From SLQH01 sp964612995 (lineage in GTDB: Bacteria; Planctomycetota; UBA11346), in NCBI GenBank assembly GCA_964612995.1, contig CAZTGE010000125.1:1-12473 (forward strand): a DNA stretch of 12,473 nucleotides. The letters run 5' to 3'. Shown here in pieces: positions 1 through 7,271 of this stretch. A program made the position numbers and the translations under genes. The number at the start of each line of letters is the position of its first letter. Within the stretch, counting starts at the first letter, position 1. A model generated the notes under the pieces. That model saw only the letters and a program-made list of their open reading frames with translations. It ran no database searches and was not told the DNA's origin.

Positions 1-4
1 CAGA

Positions 5-37
5 CCCCATCGCGTACGATGGGGCCCCGAAAAGGGC
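5..37. other. Two adjacent stem-loops at the window edge
   Basis: CCCCATCG (5-12) pairs perfectly with CGATGGGG (17-24) around a CGTA loop. A second short stem follows, GCCC (24-27) with GGGC (34-37). They may be the terminator of a gene that ends just outside the window, but no T-tract follows, so the role is open. Confidence 0.4.
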
Positions 38-40
38 GTT

Positions 41-75
41 GTAACCACTCATGCCCGATGGGCCTGAGTGGTTAC
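41..75. other. Strong hairpin upstream of glyS
   Basis: GTAACCACTCA (41-51) and TGAGTGGTTAC (65-75) are perfect 11-bp inverted arms. Inside them GCCC (53-56) pairs with GGGC (60-63), so almost the whole 35 bases fold into one rod. It directly abuts the repeat arm at 76-158. It could be a terminator or processing site of an upstream transcript, or the remaining half of a palindromic element. No function can be assigned from the window alone. Confidence 0.5.
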
Positions 76-158
76 GCCGGGCGGTTGGACGCAGGTGGAG
101 GCGACGCAAGGCATGCCGACCTGGTGATCGGCGCTCCCGGGGGCGAGCTTTGAGCGGC
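76..158 (+). repeat. Dispersed repeat arm, copy A
   Basis: This stretch aligns base for base with 11146-11228 with only about eight differences, including one indel. Both share GCCGGGCGGTT, GCGACGCAAGGCATGCCGAC, GATCGGCGCTCCCGGG and CGAGCTTTGAG. An internal small stem, GCCGA with TCGGC around an 8-nt loop, is kept in both copies. At 11070-11230 the same sequence is one arm of a palindromic element; here the opposite arm is missing, so this is a solitary or degraded copy about 80 bp upstream of the glyS start. Confidence 0.8.
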
Positions 159-193
159 GCTGGCGCACCTCGGCATTTCCCCCTTTGCCGCTT

Positions 194-226
194 CGGGCTC
201 GGCTCTACCATGCGCGCCCGTTTTTT
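194..226 (+). terminator. Possible weak terminator or attenuator in the glyS leader
   Basis: CGGGC (194-198) can pair with GCCCG (216-220), and six T residues follow at 221-226. The loop is 17 nt and the stem only 5 bp, so this is a weak candidate. It lies between the repeat and the glyS ribosome binding site. It could end transcription from the repeat region or modulate glyS; chance is also possible. Confidence 0.25.
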
Positions 227-231
227 CGCGA

Positions 232-236
232 GGGAG
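232..236 (+). promoter_or_regulatory. glyS ribosome binding site
   Basis: GGGAG sits five bases before the ATG at 242. This decides the start against an in-frame ATG at 185, whose extra 19 residues are not family-like. Confidence 0.6.
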
Positions 237-241
237 ATGGC

Positions 242-1975
242 ATGACCGAGGGCGCCCACCGCTACCCTGACGACGTGATGAAGAAGCTGGTCGCGCTGTG
301 CAAGCGCCGCGGGTTCGTGTTCCAGAGCTCCGAGATCTACGGTGGGCTGAAGAGCGCCTACGATTACGGCCCGCTCGGCGCCGAGCTCAAGCGCAACCTC
401 CAGAGCGAGTGGTGGCGCAACATGGTCCACACGCGCGAGAACGTGGTCGGGATCGACGCTTCGATCATCATGCATCCAGATGTGTGGCGCGCCTCGGGCC
501 ACGCCGCCGGCTTCGCCGACCCACTGGTCGACTGCCTCGTCTCGAAGGAGCGGTTCCGCGCCGACAAGGCGCCGCGACCGGCCGTCGGCGACGACCTGGT
601 GCTCAGCGCGATGGACAAGGGCCAGGCCAAGACCTATCAGGCGATCATCGCCGACCGCTACGGCCTGACCCTCGAACGCGACGGCCGCGACCTCAAGGGG
701 CTGTACGTGCGCGACGCCAACACCGTTGGCTGCCGTCATGATCCGGCGTTCACCCATCCCTTCCGCGGTTACGTCAGCCCCTGCGTCGGCTCGCCCTTCC
801 TGTCCGAGGAACGCCAGTTCAACCTGATGTTCCGCACCGCCCTCGGCGCGGTCGACCCGATGCAGGACGTGGCCGAGGTGGTGGGCCACCTCACCGCCGC
901 ACCGGATCTTGCCACGGCGGTGCGCGAGCGCTTCGCCAAGACCATGCGCCGCGACGAGAGCCCGCTGGCCCGGGCGGTGGCCGACGGCGATCGTGGCTGC
1001 ATCCTGCGCGCGGTGATCGAGGAGCTGATCGGCGGCCACATGTGCTACCTGCGCCCGGAGACCGCGCAGGCGATGTTCGTCCAGTTCCGCAACGTGATGG
1101 ACACCCAGGGCCTCAAGCCGCCTTTCGGCATCGCCCAGATGGGCAAGAGCTTCCGCAACGAGGTCACGGTCGAGCACTTCATCTTCCGTTCCTGCGAGTT
1201 CGAACAGATGGAGATGGAGTTCTTCTGCGAACCCGGCACCCAATCCGAATGGCTCGACTACTGGAAGGGCGAGCGCATCGACTGGTGGCGGTCGCTGGCC
1301 AACTACCCCGAGGACTTCGCCTTCCGCCGTCATGAACCCGACGAGCTGGCCCACTACGCCGACGACTGCTACGACGTCGAATTCCGCTATCCCTGGGGCT
1401 GGGACGAGCTCGAGGGCATCGCCTCGCGCACCGACCACGATCTGCACCAGCACGAACAGCACTCGGGGCAGAAACTCCGTTATACCGACACCGACAAAGC
1501 GGATCCGGAAACGGGCGCCACACCGTGGACCTACCGCCCCTTCGTGATCGAGCCGGCGGCCGGCGCCACCCGCGGCGTGCTCTGCTACCTGCTCGACGCC
1601 TACCACGAAGAGGAGCGCCGCGACGCCAAGGGCAAACCGGTGACCCGCACCGTGCTCAAACTCCATCCCCGGCTGGCCCCGATCAAATGCGCGGTGCTGC
1701 CGCTGGTGGCCAACAAGGACGAGTTCGTCGATCACGCGCGCAAGGTCATCGACCAGCTCCTCGCCGCCGGCGTGCCGGCGCGCTTCGATCGCAAGGGCGC
1801 GATCGGCAAGCGCTACGCCAAACACGACGAGATCGGCACCCCCTACTGCATCACCGTCGACGGCCAGACCCTCGAGGATGGCACGGTGACCATCCGCGAC
1901 CGCGATACCACCGAGCAGGTCCGCATCGCGGTCGTCGACGCCGCACAGCGCGTCCGCGAACGCCTCGAGGCCTGA
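242..1975 (+). CDS. glyS: Glycyl-tRNA synthetase, class II, single-chain (alpha2) type
   Basis: A 577-residue cytoplasmic enzyme that charges tRNA-Gly with glycine using ATP. Seen in sequence: N-terminal FVFQSSEIYGG...YDYGPLGAELK (26-50); the RPETAQAMF segment (271-279); class II motif 2, GKSFRNEV to EFEQMEMEFF (301-328); motif 3 around VIEPAAGATRG (435-445, Arg444); then HPRLAPIKCAVLPL into the C-terminal anticodon-binding domain (about 480-575). The family is the eukaryote/Thermus-like homodimer, not the E. coli alpha2beta2 form. The cysteine pairs often found in the insertion domain are not present: VDC98LVSKERFRAD has only one Cys, and the segment before RQFNLMF lacks CPxCG. About 60 extra residues (205-267) precede the YLRPETAQ motif. 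The start at 242 is chosen for its ribosome binding site. The stop overlaps the next start (TGATG), implying translational coupling. Confidence 0.96.
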   Translation: MTEGAHRYPDDVMKKLVALCKRRGFVFQSSEIYGGLKSAYDYGPLGAELKRNLQSEWWRNMVHTRENVVGIDASIIMHPDVWRASGHAAGFADPLVDCLVSKERFRADKAPRPAVGDDLVLSAMDKGQAKTYQAIIADRYGLTLERDGRDLKGLYVRDANTVGCRHDPAFTHPFRGYVSPCVGSPFLSEERQFNLMFRTALGAVDPMQDVAEVVGHLTAAPDLATAVRERFAKTMRRDESPLARAVADGDRGCILRAVIEELIGGHMCYLRPETAQAMFVQFRNVMDTQGLKPPFGIAQMGKSFRNEVTVEHFIFRSCEFEQMEMEFFCEPGTQSEWLDYWKGERIDWWRSLANYPEDFAFRRHEPDELAHYADDCYDVEFRYPWGWDELEGIASRTDHDLHQHEQHSGQKLRYTDTDKADPETGATPWTYRPFVIEPAAGATRGVLCYLLDAYHEEERRDAKGKPVTRTVLKLHPRLAPIKCAVLPLVANKDEFVDHARKVIDQLLAAGVPARFDRKGAIGKRYAKHDEIGTPYCITVDGQTLEDGTVTIRDRDTTEQVRIAVVDAAQRVRERLEA

Positions 1976-2262
1976 TGCGCGAAGCGTTGCCGGCCTACGC
2001 CGAGGCGCTGCCGGATGGTTGCTGCCTGCGGGTCAAGGTCGTCCCCGGAGCCGCACGCGATCGGGTCATGGGCCTGCTCGGCGACCACCTCAAGCTCCGC
2101 GTCCGCCCACCGCCGGAGGACGGACGCGCCAACGCGGCGGTCCAGGCCCTGCTCGCGCGCTGGATCGGCTGCCGCCCCGATGAGCTCGAGCTCGTCGCCG
2201 GCCACACCCGCGAACGCAAGCGCTGGCGCTATCGCGGTCAGGCTCCGCTGCCTCCGGCCTAG
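1975..2262 (+). CDS. DUF167 / YggU family protein (UPF0235)
   Basis: A 95-residue small cytoplasmic protein. The family signature is clear: LRVKVVPGAARDRVMGLLGD, then LKLRVRPPPEDGRANAAVQALLARWIG, then LELVAGHTRERKRWR. This is the YggU/DUF167 fold, a compact alpha/beta domain conserved across bacteria and archaea whose biochemical role is not settled. Its length fits the usual size of about 90-110 residues. The ATG at 1975 shares its A with the glyS TGA, so it is almost certainly co-transcribed and translationally coupled with glyS. A longer open frame runs upstream through glyS but is a shadow of that gene. Confidence 0.93.
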   Translation: MREALPAYAEALPDGCCLRVKVVPGAARDRVMGLLGDHLKLRVRPPPEDGRANAAVQALLARWIGCRPDELELVAGHTRERKRWRYRGQAPLPPA

Positions 2263-2437
2263 CCCGGATCACTCATGAGCAACGTCGCGAAGAGTCGTGG
2301 CATGCTGTCAATACAGGGCTTCGCGACCGAGGTGAACCGGAGCGTAGCAGCGCTACGCGAGGATCCGCCGACCGAGCGAAGTCCTGTAGTGGCGGTACGA
2401 TACGGCTTTGCAGCAGTTGTCTCATGAGGGATGCGGG
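2263..2437. repeat. 175-bp near-symmetric palindromic element
   Basis: The whole segment is symmetric about position 2350. Outer arms: 2263-2283 and 2416-2437, around the shared core CTCATGAG, are inverted repeats with about two mismatches and one indel. Inner arms: ACAGGGCTTCGC (2313-2324) against GCGAAGTCCTGT (2376-2387), then GGTGAACC (2331-2338) against GGATCCGCC (2361-2369), then GCGTAGC (2342-2348) against GCTACGC (2352-2358) with loop AGC. Many departures from perfect pairing would be G-U pairs in a plus-strand transcript. It begins one base after the yggU stop. It has no coding content and no transposase: a MITE-like element or a structured RNA/3' UTR. Confidence 0.75.
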
Positions 2438-2574
2438 CCAGCCCGCTCTGGCCTCGGACCTTTGAGGTTGCCAGGCCCCACACGTCGGCCTGCCCTCTGC
2501 CGATGAAGCATGGCACGCGCAGCGGTCGCCGGCATACTGGGCGACGTGCCCCCGATTCCAGCTGTGAGAACACG
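2438..2574 (+). other. Upstream region of the FHA gene
   Basis: Non-coding. With the palindrome at 2263-2437 it makes a 312-bp gene-free stretch. A CATACT (2533-2538) could serve as a -10 box, but no good -35 is seen at the right distance, and no strong Shine-Dalgarno precedes the ATG at 2575. No further structure is claimed. Confidence 0.3.
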
Positions 2575-3810
2575 ATGAGCCTTCATTTGCATGGCAGCGG
2601 CGGTGAATGGCGGCTCCAGCCGGGGGCCAACATCCTCGGCCGTTCGCGCGACTGCGCGCTGCATTTCGACGACCCGCGGCTGTCGCGTCAGCACGCGCGG
2701 TTCACCCTCGACGGCGAACGCCTGAGCGTCGAGGACCTGGGCAGCAGCAATGGCACCCTGGTCAACGGCGATCGGGTGGCGGGGCCAACCGTGCTCGAAC
2801 CGGGCGACATGCTGGTCATCGGGCCGCTGGTTTTCCATGTCACAGCGGGCGATGCACCCAGCGCTGCGCTCGACCGACGCGAACCGACCGGCCCCGCGAC
2901 GCCACCGCCCACGCCATGCCCGCCGGAAGACCCCCCGCCGCCACCGGCCGTGAGCGAGAACGAGGAAGCCGACGAGCTCGGTCCCGACGCGATCGCGGAG
3001 AGCAGCGGCGATCTACGCCACTCGCCTGCCTTGACGGCGTCGCAAGCGGCGCCCCAGCGACCGACCCACCAACGACGCACCGAAGCGATGGACTCGCTGC
3101 CGCACGAGGCACGCCAGATGCAGGCCGAGGGCCAACAGCGTCCGGTGGAGAGCACCACCTCGATGCTCAAGCCGAGCCGGCTGGCCAGGCACAGTACCGA
3201 TGCGCTCTCGCCCAACGCCGCCCATCTGCACGCGGACCTGTGCCGCGCCCGCGCCCGGCGGATCATCGCCGGGATCGGCGATCCGCTGATGGCCCTGTTC
3301 GGCGGCAGCCTGCTCGCGCTGCCGCTACTGCTCGGCAGCTGCGGCTGGGCGCTGATGCTCGTCGGCGCCGGGCGCGTGGACGGCGTGCCGACTATCGACC
3401 CCGAGGTCGACGCCGCCAGCTTCCCGGCCCTGTTCACCGACCTGCTCGCCCCGGCGACCTGGCCGCGGCTGCCGGCGGTGCTGGGGCAACTGCGGGCGAC
3501 CGACCAGCAGGCCTTCCTGGTGTTCTTCGTCGGCGCGGCCCTGGCCACGCTCGTGTGGGTGCTGGTGCCGCTGTTCACGCTGGTGGCCGCGACCATGCTC
3601 AAGGGGGCCCCCTGGATCCATCGCCAGCTCGACCTGGTCATCCGCAACCACCGCACCGGATTCTATCTCTCGCCCTGGCGCAGCTGCCTGCGCTGGGTTC
3701 TGGCGCTGTTGCTCGCCCCGCTGGCCGTACCGGCGATCCTGTTCGCTCGCCGCGCGCCCCACGACCTGATCAGCGGCTGCCGGCTGCAGGCGCGCCAGAC
3801 ACCGGGCTGA
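2575..3810 (+). CDS. FHA domain - RDD-like membrane protein
   Basis: 411 residues. N-terminus (1-95) is a forkhead-associated domain that binds phosphothreonine peptides: GR(S) at 22-24, LSRQHARF at 36-43, and LGSSNGTLVNG at 55-65, with the expected Arg23, Ser37, His40 and Asn59. A low-complexity, proline-rich acidic linker follows (about 100-215). The C-terminus has hydrophobic spans near 238-264, 311-342 and 371-392. It ends with RRAPHDLISGCRL (392-404), which resembles the RRxxHDxxAGT end of RDD-family membrane domains; GDPLMALF at 235-242 resembles their start. The FHA would face the cytoplasm. The ATG at 2575 starts the FHA directly; an upstream in-frame ATG at 2431 lies inside the palindromic element and adds non-conserved sequence. 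No kinase or phosphatase partner is adjacent. The FHA call is firm; the RDD call is likely. Confidence 0.85.
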   Translation: MSLHLHGSGGEWRLQPGANILGRSRDCALHFDDPRLSRQHARFTLDGERLSVEDLGSSNGTLVNGDRVAGPTVLEPGDMLVIGPLVFHVTAGDAPSAALDRREPTGPATPPPTPCPPEDPPPPPAVSENEEADELGPDAIAESSGDLRHSPALTASQAAPQRPTHQRRTEAMDSLPHEARQMQAEGQQRPVESTTSMLKPSRLARHSTDALSPNAAHLHADLCRARARRIIAGIGDPLMALFGGSLLALPLLLGSCGWALMLVGAGRVDGVPTIDPEVDAASFPALFTDLLAPATWPRLPAVLGQLRATDQQAFLVFFVGAALATLVWVLVPLFTLVAATMLKGAPWIHRQLDLVIRNHRTGFYLSPWRSCLRWVLALLLAPLAVPAILFARRAPHDLISGCRLQARQTPG

Positions 3811-3841
3811 TCCACCGGATCCGGTCGGGCCTGGACCCGGT
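3801..3841. terminator. Palindrome between convergent genes, possible bidirectional terminator
   Basis: ACCGGG (3801-3806) pairs with CCCGGT (3836-3841), TCCA (3811-3814) with TGGA (3832-3835), and the centre contains the perfect palindrome ACCGGATCCGGT (3814-3825). It overlaps the last codons and stop of the FHA gene and ends just before the stop of the convergent gene at 3843. There is no T-tract, so classical Rho-independent action is uncertain. Confidence 0.4.
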
Positions 3842-3842
3842 C

Positions 3843-6800
3843 TCAGCCCGAGCCGTTCGGTGCCTGCGGGAACGTGATACGGTAGTCGGTGATCGGCTGG
3901 AGACCGTCGAAGGTCCAGATGCCGCCGTCCTCGCTCGGCGCCGCGTCGTCGGCCGGATCGAGTTGGGGCTCGATGCTCTGCACCGCACCGTCACGGGTCA
4001 TGCCGATGCTGATCGCGCGCTCCAGTGGCGCGCTCCCGTCGCGAGTGAGCAGCAGCGCGGCGAGCTTGGCATTTCCTTTCTCGCTGCTGAACTGCACATC
4101 CAGCTGACCATCGACGATGCTCACCGGCAGGGTGATGTCGTACGGGCGATCGTGGCCCACGTGGGCGTGGATATCGCAGTCGTCGATCGCCGTGACCCCC
4201 TCGACCACCACGTCGAACACCCGTTGATTGTCGCTCTGCTGATAGATCTCCGCCAACTGCAAGGTGAGCAGGTAGTCACCATCGGCGACAGCGAGGGCGT
4301 AGGCGAAATCGCCGTAGCGCTCGGTGGTATACAGCGCCTGTTCGGTGGTGCCGTCCACAGGGTCGGAACCCTCGTAGGTCGAGCCGCCGGTGACGCCGGT
4401 ATCGGCGGCGTAGGCGATGCCAGTGCTGCTGGTGTAGGCCTCGCCGCCAGCGTTGATCGCCAGGGCCACGTCGGAGGCCGCAGGATACACGCCGACCCCG
4501 ACGATATCGCTGCTGCTCAGATCGCCGTCGCTGGCCTCCAGCCGGAACAGCCGCGTGCCGATGCCGGTGAAGCTGGCGCTGGTGTCGACGGCCGTCGGAT
4601 CGGCGATGGCGGTGGTGCCGGGCTCGCTGATCACGCTCCAGGTCTGGTCCAGGCTGCCATCTGGCAGGCCATCGTCGCTGACCGTGCCATCGAGCGCGGC
4701 GTCGCTACCGCGGATGATCGCCTGGTCGCTGCCCGCGTCGACGCTCGGCGCGGTGTTCTCTCCGCTGATCCGCTGCACCAGGCAGGCCCAATCCTGATCG
4801 GTCGCGCTCGGGGCGCTGCCCAGATCGACGGGTGCCCCGCCGCTGACCGTCGCCACGCTGCCGCTCTGCAATCCACCGCCATTGCGCGGATCGAACCAAC
4901 GTACGGTGAAGCTGCCGCTGGCCCCCGTGAGGTCGAGCGTCATGCCGGTCCCGGCGCGGTCGTTGAAAATAGCGTAGACCACGCCGAGCTTGTAGAGCGT
5001 GTAGTCGTTGCCCGTGCTCGAAGCCACGATGCTGGTGGACGCCTCCATCTCCAGCAGCGGCAGCGGTTCGAGGAAATCGCGCGCGTAGCCGCACCAGTTG
5101 AACGCGTTCTGCATGATGGTGAAATCCTCGATCCGCTGATCGAAGCCGTGGCCACCGCCGTCCTTCTGGATGTACCACATGAACCCGTCGCCGCCGGCCA
5201 TCAGGCAGGGCCACATCTTGTCACGCCGCCCCATCGGGTAGCCCTTCGCCTCGTCGGTGTTGTCGTTCTCGATCTTCTGCGGCTCGTCCCAGGCGATGGT
5301 CCACGGCTCACCGCCCGCGGCGCTGTCTTCACGGTAGTTCTGCACGGTGTTGAACATGCTGTTGCGGCTGGCGCTCCCCTGGAACGACCCCGCGTCGATG
5401 TTGGGGTCGCCGTAATGCGCTGTGTAGGTGTCATATTTGATGCCGATGCCGCCGACCTGGTAGGTGCAGGGGTGGTCATAGGGATCGACCGCCTTGATGT
5501 AGGCCATCTGCTCGGCGCGTTCATCGGCATTCCACTCGCATTCCTCCATCAGGTTCCACTTGAGGCCGTTGTAGTGGCCGAACCGGGCGTTGAGCATGCG
5601 GAAGTAGAGTCTGCGCTCCACGCTGAGCGAGGCGCCATAATAACTCATATTGGCGCTCTCGTGTTCGGCCAGATGCCAGTTGAGGAAGATGCCCCTGGCC
5701 TGGGCGTGTGCCAGGGCGATGTCCCACTGCTGGAGCTTGAGCAGATCGTAGCGGTCCTTGTCGTCCTCGCTGGTCGGATGCGGGAAGCAGTCTTCGCCGT
5801 CGCCGCCGATGGTGTTCGACATCATGTAGATCGCGTTGCCGCCCTGCTCGGCGATGTAGTTCAAGGCCCCGATCAGGGCCCTGCCATCCCCGCCGTTCCA
5901 ATCGGGATCGCCGCTGTTCCAGTCCGACTCGTGGACGGTGAAATCATGCCCGATGCCGATGGTGGTGTTGGTGAAACCACGATAGCCGAGGAGGTTCTCG
6001 GGGATGCCCGGCCCGGTGTAGACGAAGGGCTGCCCGCCGCCGCCGTAGGTCAGATAGTGGTGGCCGCTATTGACCAGCATGCCCTTCTCCGGCGCGCGGA
6101 AATCGTCGCCCGACTTGTCCGACGCGCCCACGGTGAAGCTGCCGCTCATCCCGTCGAAAGGCGTGACCGGGCTACCAGCCTCGGCGTCGAGGTCAACGGC
6201 CACGTCGGCCCCGCTACGGAAGGAGAGGCTGTAGGTCCAGGTCCCCGTCTGATGCGGGTTGAGATGCGCCATCCAGACATCACCCGCGGCACCGCCGGCG
6301 CCGTCACCCGCGAAATAGCCGGGCACGACCAGATCGTCGCCGCCGGGGCTGGTGAAGGTGACGTTGAACCGGTAGTCGCGGAAGGGGTTGGGATCGGCGG
6401 ACTGGCTCGACTCCACCGCGTTGACGGCCAGGTCGACCCGGTGCCACTGCTTGAGCGTACCGCCGACGCTCACACCGCTGACGATGCTCGATTCGTCCAG
6501 CGTTTCATCCAGATCGTTGGTGTCCTGCACCAGATAGATCCGATCGATCATGAACTTCTCGGAACGCGCAGCGATGGTCAGGGTGTGGCGACCGTCGCTC
6601 AGATCGTACTTCAGTCGCCGGTGGTCGTGGCCGTCCTCGTACATCATGTTGAAGTGCCAATCGGCGGTACTCTTGTTGCCGACGTGGAACTTGTAGAAAT
6701 CGTTGCTGCCGATGGACTTCTGGATCCAGCAGTCGTTGCACTCGTCGTTGCGCTTGCCGTAGTCCGGGCCCTTGGCCTGGGCCCGGAAGCGCACGTGGTA

Positions 6801-7061
6801 GGTGCCGGGGGTGACGATGTCGAAGGTGTAGCTCAGCCGCCCGTAGCTGTTGTTGTTGTACTTGTTGCTCCCCTCCCAGCGGATGAAGCCGGTGCCCTTG
6901 TAGCCGTCGTAGTCGGTGACCACGTCCCAGGTTGGCGTGTTCACCGCCGTGCCCTTCTCGGCTTCCATGATCAACACACCGCCGGATTCCTGCCAGACGG
7001 TCTCGGCCGGGGCGGCGGCCAGGGTCAGGAACAGGGCGACGAAGGCGAGCGAACGGTACAT
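3843..7061 (-). CDS. Secreted multidomain glycoside-hydrolase-like protein (CBM-like, DUF5060, TIM barrel, PKD-like, malectin)
   Basis: 1072 residues with an N-terminal signal peptide (MYRSLAFVALFLTLAAAPAE, 1-20), so exported. Domains in order: a galactose-binding/CBM-like beta-sandwich (about 28-180); a DUF5060-type beta domain (about 200-312); a TIM-barrel-like hydrolase domain (about 325-670) with HDF/HES, NWHLAEHES (461-469), NLMEECEWN (503-511) and AWDEPQK (590-596); a small beta domain like the collagen-binding-type C-terminal cap (685-764); a PKD/Ig-like domain (771-860); a malectin carbohydrate-binding domain (864-1008); and a short tail. Glu507, Glu508 or Glu510 and Glu593 are plausible catalytic acids, by inference. 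DUF5060 plus barrel proteins are usually polysaccharide-degrading enzymes; the substrate cannot be read here. Start chosen at 7061 because AGGAG precedes it. It is divergent from the sigma/FecR pair, a possible regulator. Confidence 0.88.
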   Translation of the reverse strand: MYRSLAFVALFLTLAAAPAETVWQESGGVLIMEAEKGTAVNTPTWDVVTDYDGYKGTGFIRWEGSNKYNNNSYGRLSYTFDIVTPGTYHVRFRAQAKGPDYGKRNDECNDCWIQKSIGSNDFYKFHVGNKSTADWHFNMMYEDGHDHRRLKYDLSDGRHTLTIAARSEKFMIDRIYLVQDTNDLDETLDESSIVSGVSVGGTLKQWHRVDLAVNAVESSQSADPNPFRDYRFNVTFTSPGGDDLVVPGYFAGDGAGGAAGDVWMAHLNPHQTGTWTYSLSFRSGADVAVDLDAEAGSPVTPFDGMSGSFTVGASDKSGDDFRAPEKGMLVNSGHHYLTYGGGGQPFVYTGPGIPENLLGYRGFTNTTIGIGHDFTVHESDWNSGDPDWNGGDGRALIGALNYIAEQGGNAIYMMSNTIGGDGEDCFPHPTSEDDKDRYDLLKLQQWDIALAHAQARGIFLNWHLAEHESANMSYYGASLSVERRLYFRMLNARFGHYNGLKWNLMEECEWNADERAEQMAYIKAVDPYDHPCTYQVGGIGIKYDTYTAHYGDPNIDAGSFQGSASRNSMFNTVQNYREDSAAGGEPWTIAWDEPQKIENDNTDEAKGYPMGRRDKMWPCLMAGGDGFMWYIQKDGGGHGFDQRIEDFTIMQNAFNWCGYARDFLEPLPLLEMEASTSIVASSTGNDYTLYKLGVVYAIFNDRAGTGMTLDLTGASGSFTVRWFDPRNGGGLQSGSVATVSGGAPVDLGSAPSATDQDWACLVQRISGENTAPSVDAGSDQAIIRGSDAALDGTVSDDGLPDGSLDQTWSVISEPGTTAIADPTAVDTSASFTGIGTRLFRLEASDGDLSSSDIVGVGVYPAASDVALAINAGGEAYTSSTGIAYAADTGVTGGSTYEGSDPVDGTTEQALYTTERYGDFAYALAVADGDYLLTLQLAEIYQQSDNQRVFDVVVEGVTAIDDCDIHAHVGHDRPYDITLPVSIVDGQLDVQFSSEKGNAKLAALLLTRDGSAPLERAISIGMTRDGAVQSIEPQLDPADDAAPSEDGGIWTFDGLQPITDYRITFPQAPNGSG

Positions 7062-7077
7062 GGGCGTCTCCTTGCCC
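7062..7077 (-). promoter_or_regulatory. Ribosome binding site in a small hairpin loop
   Basis: On the minus strand AGGAGA (7067-7072) precedes the ATG at 7061 by about five bases. It lies in the loop of a 4-bp stem, GGGC (7074-7077) with GCCC (7062-7065). The stem is short, so the structure may be incidental, but the Shine-Dalgarno itself is strong and decides the start. Confidence 0.6.
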
Positions 7078-7271
7078 GTCAATGCGCCCACGCCCGGTTT
7101 TAGGCCGGGCGAGCATGGCCTCGAACTCCGCGCGGATCACACACCGCGCTCCGGGAGGATGCGCCTCCGGACAGCGTCGGAGCGTTTTCGGGGTCCAAAA
7201 CCGCCCCGACGCGCAATAGTCACCGGCAGGGGCATACCCCGGCCGTGGACCGTCCACTGACAGGAACCGCC
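7078..7271. promoter_or_regulatory. Divergent regulatory region rich in hairpins
   Basis: This gap separates the minus-strand secreted enzyme from the plus-strand sigma factor and must hold promoters for both. Stem-loops seen: GCCCGG (7092-7097) with CCGGGC (7105-7110); GCGCGG (7130-7135) with CCGCGC (7144-7149); CCGGGAGG with CCTCCGG around 7152-7171; and GGGG-CATA-CCCC around 7228-7239. AGGAA (7262-7266) is the sigma-factor ribosome binding site. I could not identify convincing -35/-10 boxes, including any GGAAC-type ECF promoter. Confidence 0.45.

Noticed and set aside
1..241. T-box riboswitch upstream of glyS
   Set aside because: No T-box sequence (TGGNACCGCG-like) or specifier-loop layout is visible; the hairpins are explained by simple inverted repeats and the dispersed repeat.
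185..241. glyS start at ATG 185 and promoter-like TTGCCG/TACCAT (185-190, 206-211)
   Set aside because: The 242 start has the ribosome site. The promoter boxes match only four of six each with a 15-bp spacer, too weak to call.
2261..2445. AGCCCG direct repeat (2261-2266, 2440-2445) as a target duplication of the 175-bp element
   Set aside because: Only six bases, and it does not abut the symmetric ends cleanly: the left copy overlaps the left arm.
2505..2540. Sigma-54-type promoter at TGGCAC upstream of the FHA gene
   Set aside because: TGGCAC (2511-2516) lacks a TTGCA-type partner at the required spacing.
2607..7103. 1498-codon open frame on the plus strand, mostly antisense to the secreted enzyme gene
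   Set aside because: It starts inside the FHA gene in another frame and runs antisense to a gene with clear domains. Its composition is the Ala/Val/Gly/Asp-rich shadow expected in GC-rich DNA. No family motif is seen.
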